Shown one piece after another: positions 43,923 through 52,539 of a DNA stretch of 64,000 bases. Source of the DNA: Rhodobacter ferrooxidans. GTDB lineage: Bacteria; Pseudomonadota; Alphaproteobacteria; Rhodobacterales; Rhodobacteraceae. Numbering within the stretch: the first letter of the stretch is position 1; every line of letters starts with the position of its first letter. Below the pieces are notes generated by a model. That model did no database searches. It saw nothing but the letters and a program-made list of their open reading frames with translations, and was not told the DNA's origin. The DNA lies in contig NZ_ACYY01000007.1 of NCBI RefSeq assembly GCF_000176015.1, positions 100,991 through 164,990 of the forward strand, in the 5' to 3' direction. The position numbers and the translations under genes are program-made.

Positions 43923-43988
43923 CGACTTTGCCGCCCTGAAGGGCATCCCCGTCCGCCGGATGGCGGCGGGCCGACGCCTTGGGGCAGC

Positions 43989-44303
43989 CTAGTCCGCTGC
44001 GGGCGCGACTGTCACGGTGATATCCTGACGCAGACTGCCGTCCGAGTTGAAAATCAGAATCCGGTCATCGGTGGTGACCACGGCAAACCAGCCCGCGCCT
44101 TGGGTGAAGGCCGCGGCCTTGGTTCCGGCAGGCAGGGCAATGGACGCAGGCAGCGCCGTGGGGCCGCCCGAAGGCAGCCGGGTGACAAGCAGCCCGACGA
44201 TGGTTATGACACCGGCAATCATCGTGACCGTCAGCACGGTCACCAGCGTTTTCAGAAACCTCAGGCTGGGCGGAAGCCCTTCCGGTGCCGGAGCCGTATC
44301 CAT
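43989..44303 (-). CDS. small membrane protein, probable DUF6476
   Basis: A 104-residue protein with one membrane helix (LRFLKTLVTVLTVTMIAGVI, residues 14-40) and a short outer domain with VVTTDDRILIFNSDGSLRQD. I recall this arrangement as the DUF6476 family found beside rluD in Rhodobacterales. Its ATG shares the CATG tetranucleotide with the divergent rluD start, so there is no space between the two genes. It has its own GGAG about nine bases upstream, inside the rluD coding sequence. The function is unknown. Confidence 0.75.
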   Translation of the reverse strand: MDTAPAPEGLPPSLRFLKTLVTVLTVTMIAGVITIVGLLVTRLPSGGPTALPASIALPAGTKAAAFTQGAGWFAVVTTDDRILIFNSDGSLRQDITVTVAPAAD

Positions 44304-45372
44304 GGCCAACTCTCCGTTTGCGGCAGACGATGCCGATGATGAAACCGATGCAGCAAACCTGCGTGTGGTCATTGGCGAAGACCCGCCCGACCGCCTTGAT
44401 AAGGCGCTTGCGCGGCAGGTGCCAGAGGATGCGGCACTGTCACGCTCGCGGCTGATGAAGATGATCGCGGATGGGGATGTGACGCTGGAGGGCGTCGCCG
44501 TCACCAACCCCAAGGCGCGGGTGGCCGAGGGGCAGGAATATCTGCTGCGGCTGGCGCCGGCGGTGGACATCGACGCGCAGCCCGAGGATATCCCGCTGAC
44601 CGTGGTCTGGGAGGATGCCGATCTGATCGTGGTTGACAAGCCGGTGGGCATGGTGGTGCATCCGGCGCCCGGTTCCTACACCGGCACGCTGGTCAACGCG
44701 CTGCTGCATCATTGCGGCGACACGCTGTCGGGGGTGGGTGGCGCCAAGCGGCCCGGCATCGTGCACCGGATCGACAAGGACACCTCGGGCCTGCTGGTGG
44801 TGGCGAAAACCGACCGGGCGCATCATGGCTTGGCCGCGCAGTTCGAGGCGCATAGCGTGACCCGCCACTACATCGCGCTGGTGCATGGCGCGCCCAACGC
44901 CGCCGACCCGCGGCTGCGCGGTATCCGTGGCGTCAGCTTCGAGCCGGGCGGGATTGTCTGCATCGCCACCAATCTGGCGCGCCACAAGACCGACCGCCAG
45001 CGCCAGGCGGTGCTGTTCGACAGTGGCCGCCACGCGGTCACGCGGGTGCGGGTGCTGGAAAGCTATGGCACCCCGCCAGTGGCGGCGCTGGTGGAATGTT
45101 GGCTGGAAACCGGGCGCACGCATCAGATCCGGGTGCATATGTCCCATGCCGGGCACGCGCTGCTGGGCGATCAGACCTATGGCGGTCGCCGCAAGGTGGC
45201 ACCGAAAGCGGTTGGCGAAGCGGTGGCGCAGGCCGCCAACGATTTCCCGCGGCAGGCGCTGCATGCGGCCAGCCTCGGCTTCGTGCATCCGGTGTCGGGA
45301 GAGGAGCTTCTGTTCACCTCGCCGCTGCCTGCCGATATGGCGGCACTGACCGCGGCACTGCGCGGGGTCTGA
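44302..45372 (+). CDS. rluD: 23S rRNA pseudouridine synthase RluD type
   Basis: An RluA-family enzyme converting uridines in 23S rRNA helix 69 to pseudouridine. The 356-residue protein has an S4 RNA-binding domain near 20-85 (RLDKALARQVPE; SRLMKMIADGDVTLEG), then the catalytic domain with DLIVVDKPVGMVVHP near 108-122 and the catalytic Asp in IVHRIDKDTSGLLV near 155, and GRTHQIRVHMSHAGHALLGD near 270-290. The ATG follows a GGAG that lies within the divergent DUF6476 gene. It ends six bases before a convergent hairpin shared with terC. Confidence 0.93.
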   Translation: MANSPFAADDADDETDAANLRVVIGEDPPDRLDKALARQVPEDAALSRSRLMKMIADGDVTLEGVAVTNPKARVAEGQEYLLRLAPAVDIDAQPEDIPLTVVWEDADLIVVDKPVGMVVHPAPGSYTGTLVNALLHHCGDTLSGVGGAKRPGIVHRIDKDTSGLLVVAKTDRAHHGLAAQFEAHSVTRHYIALVHGAPNAADPRLRGIRGVSFEPGGIVCIATNLARHKTDRQRQAVLFDSGRHAVTRVRVLESYGTPPVAALVECWLETGRTHQIRVHMSHAGHALLGDQTYGGRRKVAPKAVGEAVAQAANDFPRQALHAASLGFVHPVSGEELLFTSPLPADMAALTAALRGV

Positions 45373-45377
45373 ATGGC

Positions 45378-45407
45378 CGGGTCCGAAGGGGTGCCCCTGC
45401 GGACCCG
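45378..45407. terminator. bidirectional hairpin between rluD and terC
   Basis: Outer arms CGGGTCCG/CGGACCCG and inner arms AGGGG/CCCCT, with one mismatched pair between tiers, form a nearly continuous 14-base stem. It lies exactly between two convergent stops. No T tract is present. Confidence 0.6.
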
Positions 45408-45412
45408 CGCGC

Positions 45413-46414
45413 TTACTCGCTCAGCCGCCCGGCGCCGTGGACCGCCGGTTCGTTGCGGCTTTTCCACAGCGACACCGCCACGCCCGCGGTCAGGATCGCA
45501 AAGGTGATGCCCAGCGACCAGCTTGCCGGAAACTTCTGCCACCCCATCATGTCGGCCACGAAGATCTTCGAGCCGATGAACACCAGCAGGATCGCCAGCG
45601 CATATTTCAGATAGTGAAAGCGGTGCAGCACCGCAGCCAGCGCGAAATACAACGCCCGCAGCCCGAGGATCGCGAAGATGTTCGAGGTATAGACGATATA
45701 GGGGTCGGTGGTGATGGCGAACACCGCGGGAACCGAATCCACCGCGAACACCAGATCGGCGATCTCGATCAGCACCAGCGCCAGGAACAGCGGCGTCATC
45801 TGGCGCACCATCGCCCCGGTCCCGGCAGCGGGGGCTTTCACGAAAAAGCGGCTGCCATGCAGGCCGGGTGTGACGCGGAAGTGCTTGCGCATGAACCGCA
45901 GCACCGGGTTGGCGCTCAGGTCCATGTCTTCCTCGTCGGTGACCAGCATCTTGACACCGGTAAAGATCAGGAAGGCGGCAAAGACATACAAGAGCCAGCC
46001 GTATTGCGCGACCAGCGTCGCCCCCAGCCCGATCATGAGGCCGCGCAGCACGATCACGCCCAGAATACCCCAGAACAGCACGCGGTGCTGATACTGCCGC
46101 GGAATCGCGAAATAGCTGAAGATCAGCGCGATGACGAAGATGTTGTCCAGCGCCAGGGTCTTTTCCACCACGAAGGCGGTCAGGTATTCCGCCGCCGGCT
46201 GCGCGCCCAGTTGCAGCCAGACAAAGCCGCCGAAGCCAACGCCAAGGCTGATGTAAAGTGCGGAAAGCTTCAGGCTTTCGGTCACGCCGATCTCGTGGTC
46301 GGATTTGTGCAGCACGCCAAGGTCAAGCACCAGCAGCGCCAGAACGACCGCCATGAAGGCAAACCACATCCACAGCGGTGTGCCCAGAAATTGCGAATAA
46401 AGCAGGATATCCAA
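45413..46414 (-). CDS. TerC family integral membrane protein
   Basis: A 333-residue protein with about nine hydrophobic helices. TerC hallmarks are FVVEKTLALDNIFVIALIF and VLIEIADLVFAVDSVPAVFA, whose acidic residues (EKxLxxDN and DxxFxxDSxPA) are conserved in the family. TerC/Alx proteins export manganese or help load metals onto exported proteins. The N-terminus MDILLYSQFLGTPLWMW implies a TTG start; an upstream frame continues without similarity. I looked for the yybP-ykoY manganese riboswitch often found upstream and did not find its conserved elements. Confidence 0.9.
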   Translation of the reverse strand: MDILLYSQFLGTPLWMWFAFMAVVLALLVLDLGVLHKSDHEIGVTESLKLSALYISLGVGFGGFVWLQLGAQPAAEYLTAFVVEKTLALDNIFVIALIFSYFAIPRQYQHRVLFWGILGVIVLRGLMIGLGATLVAQYGWLLYVFAAFLIFTGVKMLVTDEEDMDLSANPVLRFMRKHFRVTPGLHGSRFFVKAPAAGTGAMVRQMTPLFLALVLIEIADLVFAVDSVPAVFAITTDPYIVYTSNIFAILGLRALYFALAAVLHRFHYLKYALAILLVFIGSKIFVADMMGWQKFPASWSLGITFAILTAGVAVSLWKSRNEPAVHGAGRLSE

Positions 46415-46714
46415 GATGCAGCCTCGTCCTGTTGGGGAACGTGGCAGCAACCGCCCGCAGGATCGAAAGACCGGGCTGTCACCGAGCACGCTCGGTGCGA
46501 TCCGACATCACGGCTGCAACTGCCGTCAGAGGGGCCCGGTTCGTTCTTGGGATTTAGGGAGTGTTCGGGGCGGCGCAAGGGGGGCTGCGCCGAATTTCCG
46601 CGCTGTTGCGACCGGCGCGCGGCCGTGCTGCTGAAATCCCTGCAAAGCGCCTTAACCTTATCGCAACGCGCCGCTGGCAGGCTGAGGCCATGCCTGTTGA
46701 CCAAGGGGGCTGCG
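46415..46714. other. 300-base divergent spacer between terC and the RTX-like gene
   Basis: The region holds the 5' leaders of two divergent genes. The only structure I can name is a hairpin CACCGAG-CACG-CTCGGTG at 46480-46497, which would lie in the terC leader. A purine-rich AAGGGGGCTGCG precedes the plus-strand ATG. No convincing promoter hexamers or small genes were seen. Confidence 0.5.
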
Positions 46715-48031
46715 ATGCAGGGCGTTTCTTCGGCCGCGATGGCCTGGGTGCAAGGTTCTTCGACCTATCCGCTGCGTGATGGTGCGGCGCAGACCGATCT
46801 GACGACGCTGGTGAAGGCCGATGTGGCGACCCAGCGCAGCGAACAGGCCGCGAATTTCAAGCAGATGCGCGAGGCCGGGCAGGGGCATGCCAACCAGCCG
46901 CACCGCGGCGAGACGGATCGCTTGTTGGCCAAGGTGGCCAGGCTGACCCGGGCGCTGAGCCGGTTGCTGGCCGAGAAGACCGGCGCGGGGCAGAACACCG
47001 TGCAGGCCGGGGCGGCGGTGCTGGTCTCGGGCGAGCATCAGACCACCGGCGGGGTGTCGCTGACGATCAGCGCGGGCCGGATTTCCGGCCTCTATACCGA
47101 TTTCAAAAGCGGGCTGGCGCCGCTGGCCTATTACAACGATGCCAAACTGGCCGATACGCTGGTGCTGAACGCCGATGTGGTGGAAAACGTCGATACCGCG
47201 GGCGGGTCGGATGCGGTGACGATCACGGCGCGCGAGGTCAGCGGCATTTTTACCGGCAACGACGCCGATGCCGTCAGCATCATTGCCGATGTGGTGCGCG
47301 ACGTCAGCACTGATGCCGGTGATGTCGATTGGATCATGGCCTCGGGCGCGATCCGCGAGGCGGGTGATGCGGTGGCGATTGCCGCCCGGATTGTCGATGG
47401 CGTCAGCACCGGTGGCGACAATGACGCCATCGCGGTTATGGCGGGCGTGGCGGTCGGGCTGGACGCGGGGGCGGGCAACGATGCGATCAGCGTGCAGTCG
47501 CTGGTGGTCGGCGGCATCTCGGGCGGCGCGGGTGATGATGTGATCACCGTCGATGCCGCGATCGGCCAGCGGCTGTCGCGCGACCCGCAGGAAGGCGGCG
47601 AACTGGACCCGGTGGCGGACAAGACCGCGGCGGCGCGGATGGCTTCGGCGCTGGCCTGGGGGAGCCATGTCGGCGGCGGCGACGGCAATGATGCGATCAC
47701 GGTGCGGGCGCAATCGACCATCGGCATCGCGGGCGGCGCGGGGGATGATACCATCGCGCTGCAAGGCGGCACGGTGGGCTTGTATTACCGGCTGGGCGAC
47801 GGCAACGACAGCGTGGCTTTGGCGGCGGGCACCGAGGCGGTGGTGCAGATCGGTGCCGAATTCACCGGCTTCGCGCTGGAATGGGGCGAGGACAGCCTGA
47901 CGCTGCGGCTTGGCGAGGGCAGCATCACCTTCACCGGCACCAAGGCCGCGGGGGCGATCGGCCTGCGGCATGGCGCGGGCGAGGTGATCCTGCTGCAACC
48001 GGGGGCCGCCACGCTGGACCGGGTGGCCTGA
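46715..48031 (+). CDS. RTX-like calcium-binding repeat protein
   Basis: A 438-residue protein. After about 110 residues without a known motif (with a helical stretch VARLTRALSRLLAEKTGAG), the rest is built of short glycine/aspartate repeats: GDNDAIAV, GAGNDAISV, GGAGDDVIT, GGDGNDAIT, GGAGDDTIA, GDGNDSVAL. These match the RTX beta-roll consensus GGxGxD that binds calcium after export. There is no N-terminal signal peptide, as expected for type I secreted proteins, but no type I secretion genes are nearby. The repeats are spaced more loosely than in toxins. The start is the ATG after an AAGGGGG. It may be a surface or matrix protein. Confidence 0.7.
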   Translation: MQGVSSAAMAWVQGSSTYPLRDGAAQTDLTTLVKADVATQRSEQAANFKQMREAGQGHANQPHRGETDRLLAKVARLTRALSRLLAEKTGAGQNTVQAGAAVLVSGEHQTTGGVSLTISAGRISGLYTDFKSGLAPLAYYNDAKLADTLVLNADVVENVDTAGGSDAVTITAREVSGIFTGNDADAVSIIADVVRDVSTDAGDVDWIMASGAIREAGDAVAIAARIVDGVSTGGDNDAIAVMAGVAVGLDAGAGNDAISVQSLVVGGISGGAGDDVITVDAAIGQRLSRDPQEGGELDPVADKTAAARMASALAWGSHVGGGDGNDAITVRAQSTIGIAGGAGDDTIALQGGTVGLYYRLGDGNDSVALAAGTEAVVQIGAEFTGFALEWGEDSLTLRLGEGSITFTGTKAAGAIGLRHGAGEVILLQPGAATLDRVA

Positions 48032-48198
48032 CGCTGACATCTGCGTGATATTTCCGACACATTCATCCGCGGGCGACGGAGCCGCGTATATCTGGCGTTA
48101 AGCTGTTCTGTGATAGCGCAATCTCTTGCGGCTTCGTCATAGGGTACTTAAGTAGCTGGCCCCGGCCCGGGAATTTCCGGGCAGGGCAGGAGGGTCCG

Positions 48199-49095
48199 AT
48201 GAGCACCTATACCAATCTTCCCGCGCCAAGCCCGGAACAGGGCCTGAACCGGTACATGCAGGAGATTCGCAAGTTTCCGCTGCTGGAGCCGGAAGAGGAA
48301 TACATGCTGGCGAAGCGTTGGGTCGATCATCAGGACGCGACCGCCGCGCACAAGATGGTCACCAGCCACCTGCGGCTGGCCGCGAAAATCGCCATGGGCT
48401 ATCGCGGCTATGGGTTGCCGCAGGCCGAGGTGATCTCGGAAGCCAACGTCGGGCTGATGCAGGCGGTGAAACGCTTTGACCCGGAAAAGGGTTTCCGGCT
48501 GGCCACTTACGCGATGTGGTGGATCAGGGCCTCGATTCAGGAGTACATCCTGCGGTCGTGGTCACTGGTGAAACTGGGCACCACTTCGGCGCAGAAAAAG
48601 CTGTTCTTCAACCTGCGCAAGGCCAAGGCCAAGGTCGGCGCGCTGGAAGAGGGCGATCTGCGGCCCGAGAACGTCGCCCGCATTGCCCATGACCTGAACG
48701 TGTCGGAAACCGAGGTTATCGACATGAACCGCAGGCTTTCCGGCGGCGATGCCTCGCTGAATGCCACGGTCGGCTCGGACGGCGAGGGCAGCACGCAATG
48801 GCAGGACTGGCTGGAGGACGAGGACAGCGATCAGGCCAACGACTATGCCGAGCGCAACGAGCTGGAGATGCGCCGCGCCCTGCTGGTGCAGGCGATGGCG
48901 GTGCTGAACGACCGCGAGAAGGACATCCTGATGCAGCGCCGTCTGGCCGACGAGCCGGTGACGCTGGAGGATCTGTCCGCCAGCTATGGCGTCAGCCGCG
49001 AGCGTATCCGCCAGATCGAGGTGCGGGCGTTTGAAAAGCTGCAGGAACGCATGCGCGAACTGGCGCGCGGCAAGGGCATGGCAATCCCGGCCTGA
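48199..49095 (+). CDS. rpoH: heat-shock sigma factor sigma-32
   Basis: RpoH directs RNA polymerase to heat-shock promoters. The 298-residue protein has region 2 (TSHLRLAAKIAMGYRGYGLP near 54-73, FDPEKGFRLATYAMWWIRAS near 93-112), the RpoH box around LGTTSAQKKLFFNLRKAKAK near 130, and region 4 with VTLEDLSASYGVSRERIRQ near 254-272. It resembles RpoH-I of Rhodobacter, where two rpoH genes exist. The 5' spacer contains a small hairpin, GCCCGG-GAATTT-CCGGGC, just before the ribosome-binding site AGGAGGG, which could affect translation. Confidence 0.95.
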   Translation: MSTYTNLPAPSPEQGLNRYMQEIRKFPLLEPEEEYMLAKRWVDHQDATAAHKMVTSHLRLAAKIAMGYRGYGLPQAEVISEANVGLMQAVKRFDPEKGFRLATYAMWWIRASIQEYILRSWSLVKLGTTSAQKKLFFNLRKAKAKVGALEEGDLRPENVARIAHDLNVSETEVIDMNRRLSGGDASLNATVGSDGEGSTQWQDWLEDEDSDQANDYAERNELEMRRALLVQAMAVLNDREKDILMQRRLADEPVTLEDLSASYGVSRERIRQIEVRAFEKLQERMRELARGKGMAIPA

Positions 49096-49237
49096 GGGCG
49101 GCTGCGCGCAGCTGTCGCAGGGCCAATGTCGGAAATGCGCGCCATATTGCCGCTTTCAGGCCGCCTGCAGGGATTTGCGTTTGAACCGGCGGGCATAACC
49201 CTATAGGCGCTGAGTATTCCTTGCACAGGGGGCTGCC

Positions 49238-49930
49238 ATGAACATGCTTGATACCTTCGTCAAACCGATGCACCGCGAGGGGCTGCGCTTTGTCGGCATC
49301 TTTGCGGCGGTCACGCTGGTGGGCTTTCTGATCTGGGATCCGATCGGCTGGGTGGCGCTGGGCCTGACGATCTGGTGCTATTACTTTTTCCGCGACCCCA
49401 AGCGGGCGGTGCCGCAGGCCGAGGGGCTGCTGGTCAGCCCTGCCGATGGCGTGGTGTCGCTGATCGAAACCGCGGTGCCGCCCGAGGAATTGGGCATGGG
49501 GCCGGAGGCCCTGCTGCGGGTCTCGGTCTTCATGAACGTGTTCAACTGCCATGTGAACCGCGCGCCGATTGCCGGCAAGGTCACGGCGATTGCTTATCGC
49601 GCGGGTAAATTCCTGAACGCCTCGCTCGACAAGGCCAGCATCGACAACGAGCGCAACAGCCTCAGCATCGAGATGGCGGATGGCCGCAAGATCGCCGTGG
49701 TGCAGATTGCCGGGCTGGTGGCGCGGCGGATCGTGTGTTTCGTGTCGAAAGATCAGGCCGTTCGCACCGGCGAGCGGTTCGGGCTGATCCGTTTCGGCTC
49801 GCGGCTGGATGTCTATCTTCCCGCAGGTGTGCAGCCGCAGGTGACGCTGGGCCAGACCATGATCGCCGGCGAGACGGTGATTGCGGACCTCGCCGCCAAC
49901 CCGCCCGCCCGCACCGCCAAGACCGAGTGA
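49238..49930 (+). CDS. psd: phosphatidylserine decarboxylase
   Basis: Decarboxylates phosphatidylserine to phosphatidylethanolamine at the membrane. The 230-residue protein is the short proenzyme class with two N-terminal membrane segments ([34 protein letters not shown]), [17 protein letters not shown] near 97-113 and the self-cleavage site [11 protein letters not shown], where the Gly-Ser bond near 186 yields the pyruvoyl group. pssA begins ten bases after its stop, and pmtA follows. Confidence 0.94.
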   Translation: MNMLDTFVKPMHREGLRFVGIFAAVTLVGFLIWDPIGWVALGLTIWCYYFFRDPKRAVPQAEGLLVSPADGVVSLIETAVPPEELGMGPEALLRVSVFMNVFNCHVNRAPIAGKVTAIAYRAGKFLNASLDKASIDNERNSLSIEMADGRKIAVVQIAGLVARRIVCFVSKDQAVRTGERFGLIRFGSRLDVYLPAGVQPQVTLGQTMIAGETVIADLAANPPARTAKTE

Positions 49931-49940
49931 TTGCCCGGCC

Positions 49941-50693
49941 ATGACGGAACCGAAAAGACCAAGGTCCGAACTGCCACTGGTGCAACTGCTGCCGAACCTG
50001 CTGACGGTGACGGCGCTTTGCGCGGGCCTGACCGCGATCCGCTTTGCCGCGCAGGGGCGGTTCGGCTTTGCCATTGGCCTTATCCTGCTGGCGGCGGTGC
50101 TGGATGGCTTGGACGGCCGACTGGCGCGGATGCTCAAGCAGGAAAGCCAGATCGGCGCCGAACTGGACTCGCTGGGCGATTTCGTGAATTTCGGGGTGGC
50201 CCCGGCGTTGACGCTGTATTTCTGGGCGTTTCAGGGCTGGTCGAGTGCGGGCTGGATTGCGGTGCTGATCTATGCGGTGTGCTGCGTGATGCGGCTGGCG
50301 CGGTTCAACGTAGACAGCCGGGTGCCGCATGATCCGACTGCGAAGACCCATTTCGTCGGTGTGCCTTCGCCTGCCGGGGCCATGCTGGTGATGCTGCCGA
50401 TGTATGTGGTGTTCATGCTGGACGGCATGCCGCACCTGCCGCCGAGTCTGGTGGCGATCTGGATGGTGGCGATCGGCGCGCTGATGATCAGCCGGGTGCC
50501 GACGCCCTCGTTCAAGGGCACCACGTTTTATGCCGATACTGCCAGCTACATCGTGCTGGGCTTTGTGGCGCTGGTGGCGGCGCTGCTGACCTATACCTGG
50601 ACCACGCTGGTGGTTCTGGACGTGGCCTATCTGGCCGCATTGGGATTTGCGGTGCGCCAGTATCGGGTTGGCCGTTCCGGGGAGGAAGAGTGA
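49941..50693 (+). CDS. pssA: CDP-diacylglycerol-serine O-phosphatidyltransferase
   Basis: Makes phosphatidylserine from CDP-diacylglycerol and serine. The 250-residue membrane protein has the CDP-alcohol phosphatidyltransferase motif DGLDGRLARMLKQES near 54, with the three catalytic aspartates completed by AELDSLGDFVNFG. About seven hydrophobic helices follow the family pattern. The ATG is preferred over upstream frame extension because similarity begins near TEPKRPRSELPLVQLLPNLL. It lies between psd and pmtA, so the pathway from CDP-diacylglycerol to phosphatidylcholine is complete here. Confidence 0.94.
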   Translation: MTEPKRPRSELPLVQLLPNLLTVTALCAGLTAIRFAAQGRFGFAIGLILLAAVLDGLDGRLARMLKQESQIGAELDSLGDFVNFGVAPALTLYFWAFQGWSSAGWIAVLIYAVCCVMRLARFNVDSRVPHDPTAKTHFVGVPSPAGAMLVMLPMYVVFMLDGMPHLPPSLVAIWMVAIGALMISRVPTPSFKGTTFYADTASYIVLGFVALVAALLTYTWTTLVVLDVAYLAALGFAVRQYRVGRSGEEE

Positions 50694-50694
50694 C

Positions 50695-51309
50695 ATGGAC
50701 CTGCACGCTGTTCAGAAATCCTACGCCCGCTGGGCGCCGATCTACGATCTGACGTTTGGTGCCATCACCGATGCCGGGCGGCGGGCAGCGGTGAGCTTTG
50801 TCAACCGCGCCGGCGGCGATGTGCTGGAGGTGGGGGTGGGCACTGGCCTCGCGCTGCGCCGCTATGGCCATAACGTCCGGGTCACTGGTGTCGATTACAG
50901 CGCCGAAATGCTTGAAAAGGCGCAGGAAAAGGTAAAAGAGCTGCGGCTGCGGCAAGTGGTGGCGCTGGAGCAGATGGACGCCCGGGCGTTGGGCTATCCC
51001 GATGACAGTTTCGATCATGTCATGGCGATGCACATCATGTCGGTGGTGCCGGAGCCGGAAAAGGTGCTGGCGGAAATGGCGCGGGTCTGCCGTCCGGGCG
51101 GGTCGGTGATCGTGGTCAACCACTTTGCCCGCGAGGCCGGGTTTCTGGCGGTGGCGGAAAAGGCGGCGGCGCCGATGGTCAACTTGCTGGGCTGGCATTC
51201 GGATTTCGCGAGGGCGCGGGTGATGGGCGAGGCCGGGCTGCTGTTGAAGCAGGAACGCACGCTGCCGCCGTTCGGGATGATGACGATGCTGCGGTTCCGC
51301 AAGCTGTGA
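50695..51309 (+). CDS. pmtA: phosphatidylethanolamine N-methyltransferase, Rhodobacter type
   Basis: PmtA methylates phosphatidylethanolamine three times to phosphatidylcholine using S-adenosylmethionine. The 204-residue soluble-type enzyme starts MDLHAVQKSYARWAPIYDLT, has the SAM-binding motif I VLEVGVGTGLAL near 43-54, VTGVDYSAEMLEKA near 66, and ARVCRPGGSVIVVNHFARE near 136. This agrees with my memory of the Rhodobacter sphaeroides PmtA group rather than the Sinorhizobium-type. The ATG is one base after the pssA stop, so psd-pssA-pmtA is one operon. Confidence 0.92.
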   Translation: MDLHAVQKSYARWAPIYDLTFGAITDAGRRAAVSFVNRAGGDVLEVGVGTGLALRRYGHNVRVTGVDYSAEMLEKAQEKVKELRLRQVVALEQMDARALGYPDDSFDHVMAMHIMSVVPEPEKVLAEMARVCRPGGSVIVVNHFAREAGFLAVAEKAAAPMVNLLGWHSDFARARVMGEAGLLLKQERTLPPFGMMTMLRFRKL

Positions 51310-51366
51310 TGCGGGCTTGTCGGCGGGGCGGGCTGGCCCTAGCCTGACCGCCGTGCAGCGGAGGCG

Positions 51367-52356
51367 ATGATGGCAGCGGTTCGGTGGGGTATTCTGGGGG
51401 CGGCGAATTTCGCCCGGCATCACATGGCCCCGGCCATCCATGCAGCAAAGGGTGCCGAACTGGTGGCGCTGGCCACCTCTGATCCCGCCAAGGCGGTGCC
51501 GTTTCAGGCGTTTTGCCCCGGGCTGCGGCTGCATGACAGCTATGAGGCCTTGCTGGCCGACCCCGGGATTGATGCGGTCTATATTCCGCTGCCCAACCAT
51601 CTGCATGTCGAATGGACGCTGAAAGCCCTCGCCGCGGGCAAGCATGTGTTGTGCGAAAAGCCGATTGCCATGCAGGACTCGGACTTCGACGCGCTGATCG
51701 CCGCCCGCGATGCCAGCGGCTTGCTGGCGGCCGAGGCCTACATGATCGTGCATCACCCGCAATGGCAGCGCGCCCGTGATCTGGTGCAGTCGGGCGCCAT
51801 CGGCCGGGTGGAACATGCCGATGTGGTGTTCAGCTATGACAACCGCGCCGACCTCGCCAATATCCGCAACCGGCCGGAAACCGGCGGTGGCGGCATCCGC
51901 GACATCGGGGTCTATGCCTATGGCTCGGTGCGTTTCGTCACCGGAGCGGAGCCGGAAGACCTGCAAGCCCGCGTGCGGTTTGAAAACGGTGTCGATACCT
52001 GGGCGCAGGTGACGGGCACTTTTGCCGGACCGCAGGGGCGGTTCAGCTATGCCGCGCTGACCTCGATGCGGCTGTTCCCGCGGCAAGAGGTGGTGTTTCA
52101 GGGCGAAACCGGGCTGATCCGGCTGACCGCCCCCTTCAATGCCAACGTGTTTGGTGAGGCGCGGGTGGAATTGCACCGCCCCGGCCTGTCGATGACGGTC
52201 GAGCGTTTTCCCGCCGCCAACCACTATGTGTTGCAGGTCGAGGCGTTTTGCACCTCGGTGCGGACCGGCGCGGCCTACCCTTGCCCGCTGGAATTCGTGC
52301 GTGGCACCCAAGCCATGATCGACCGGATTTTTGCCGCTGCGGTTGCAGTGTCGTAA
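51367..52356 (+). CDS. Gfo/Idh/MocA family oxidoreductase
   Basis: A 329-residue NAD(P)-dependent oxidoreductase. The Rossmann start VRWGILGAANFARHHMAPAI near 6-25 and the motif GKHVLCEKPIAM near 92-103 (Glu-Lys-Pro, with the catalytic-type Lys) are diagnostic. The C-terminal half forms the substrate domain with GGGGIRDIGVYAYGSVRFV near 175-193. Members act on sugars, inositols or related polyols; the substrate cannot be told. It lies 57 bases after pmtA on the same strand and may be co-transcribed, although a functional link is not evident. Confidence 0.9.
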   Translation: MMAAVRWGILGAANFARHHMAPAIHAAKGAELVALATSDPAKAVPFQAFCPGLRLHDSYEALLADPGIDAVYIPLPNHLHVEWTLKALAAGKHVLCEKPIAMQDSDFDALIAARDASGLLAAEAYMIVHHPQWQRARDLVQSGAIGRVEHADVVFSYDNRADLANIRNRPETGGGGIRDIGVYAYGSVRFVTGAEPEDLQARVRFENGVDTWAQVTGTFAGPQGRFSYAALTSMRLFPRQEVVFQGETGLIRLTAPFNANVFGEARVELHRPGLSMTVERFPAANHYVLQVEAFCTSVRTGAAYPCPLEFVRGTQAMIDRIFAAAVAVS

Positions 52357-52406
52357 ATGCTGCAATTGCAAGGAGCGAGACGATTCGCCACATCCTCTGC
52401 GCGAAC

Positions 52407-52424
52407 TGTCAGGCTTGCTTGACA
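52407..52424. promoter_or_regulatory. TGTC-N10-GACA palindrome (PpsR/CrtJ-like operator)
   Basis: The sequence TGTCAGGCTTGCTTGACA has inverted half-sites TGTCA and TGACA and fits the TGTcN10gACA consensus of the photosynthesis repressors PpsR/CrtJ. Its right arm is also a perfect TTGACA (-35-like) hexamer. It lies 116 bases upstream of the B12-binding protein start. A LuxR-type or other palindrome-binding factor is possible. Confidence 0.5.
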
Positions 52425-52539
52425 TGTTTTCGGTGTTAAGGTGACGTCGCGCAGGATTATGGAATCATGGGGCGCAGCAAGGCCTTGGGTCTTGCAACGG
52501 CGGGGGGTCGCCCATGGAACTTTCGGAAGGCAAGTCGGC

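Noticed and set aside
46415..46714. A manganese (yybP-ykoY) riboswitch upstream of terC
   Set aside because: These are common before terC-like genes, but the conserved internal-loop sequences were not found; only a short CACCGAG/CTCGGTG hairpin is present.
48031..48199. A sigma-32-type promoter upstream of rpoH
   Set aside because: CTTGCG is present, but a CCCCAT-like -10 at the right distance is not; the match is too weak.
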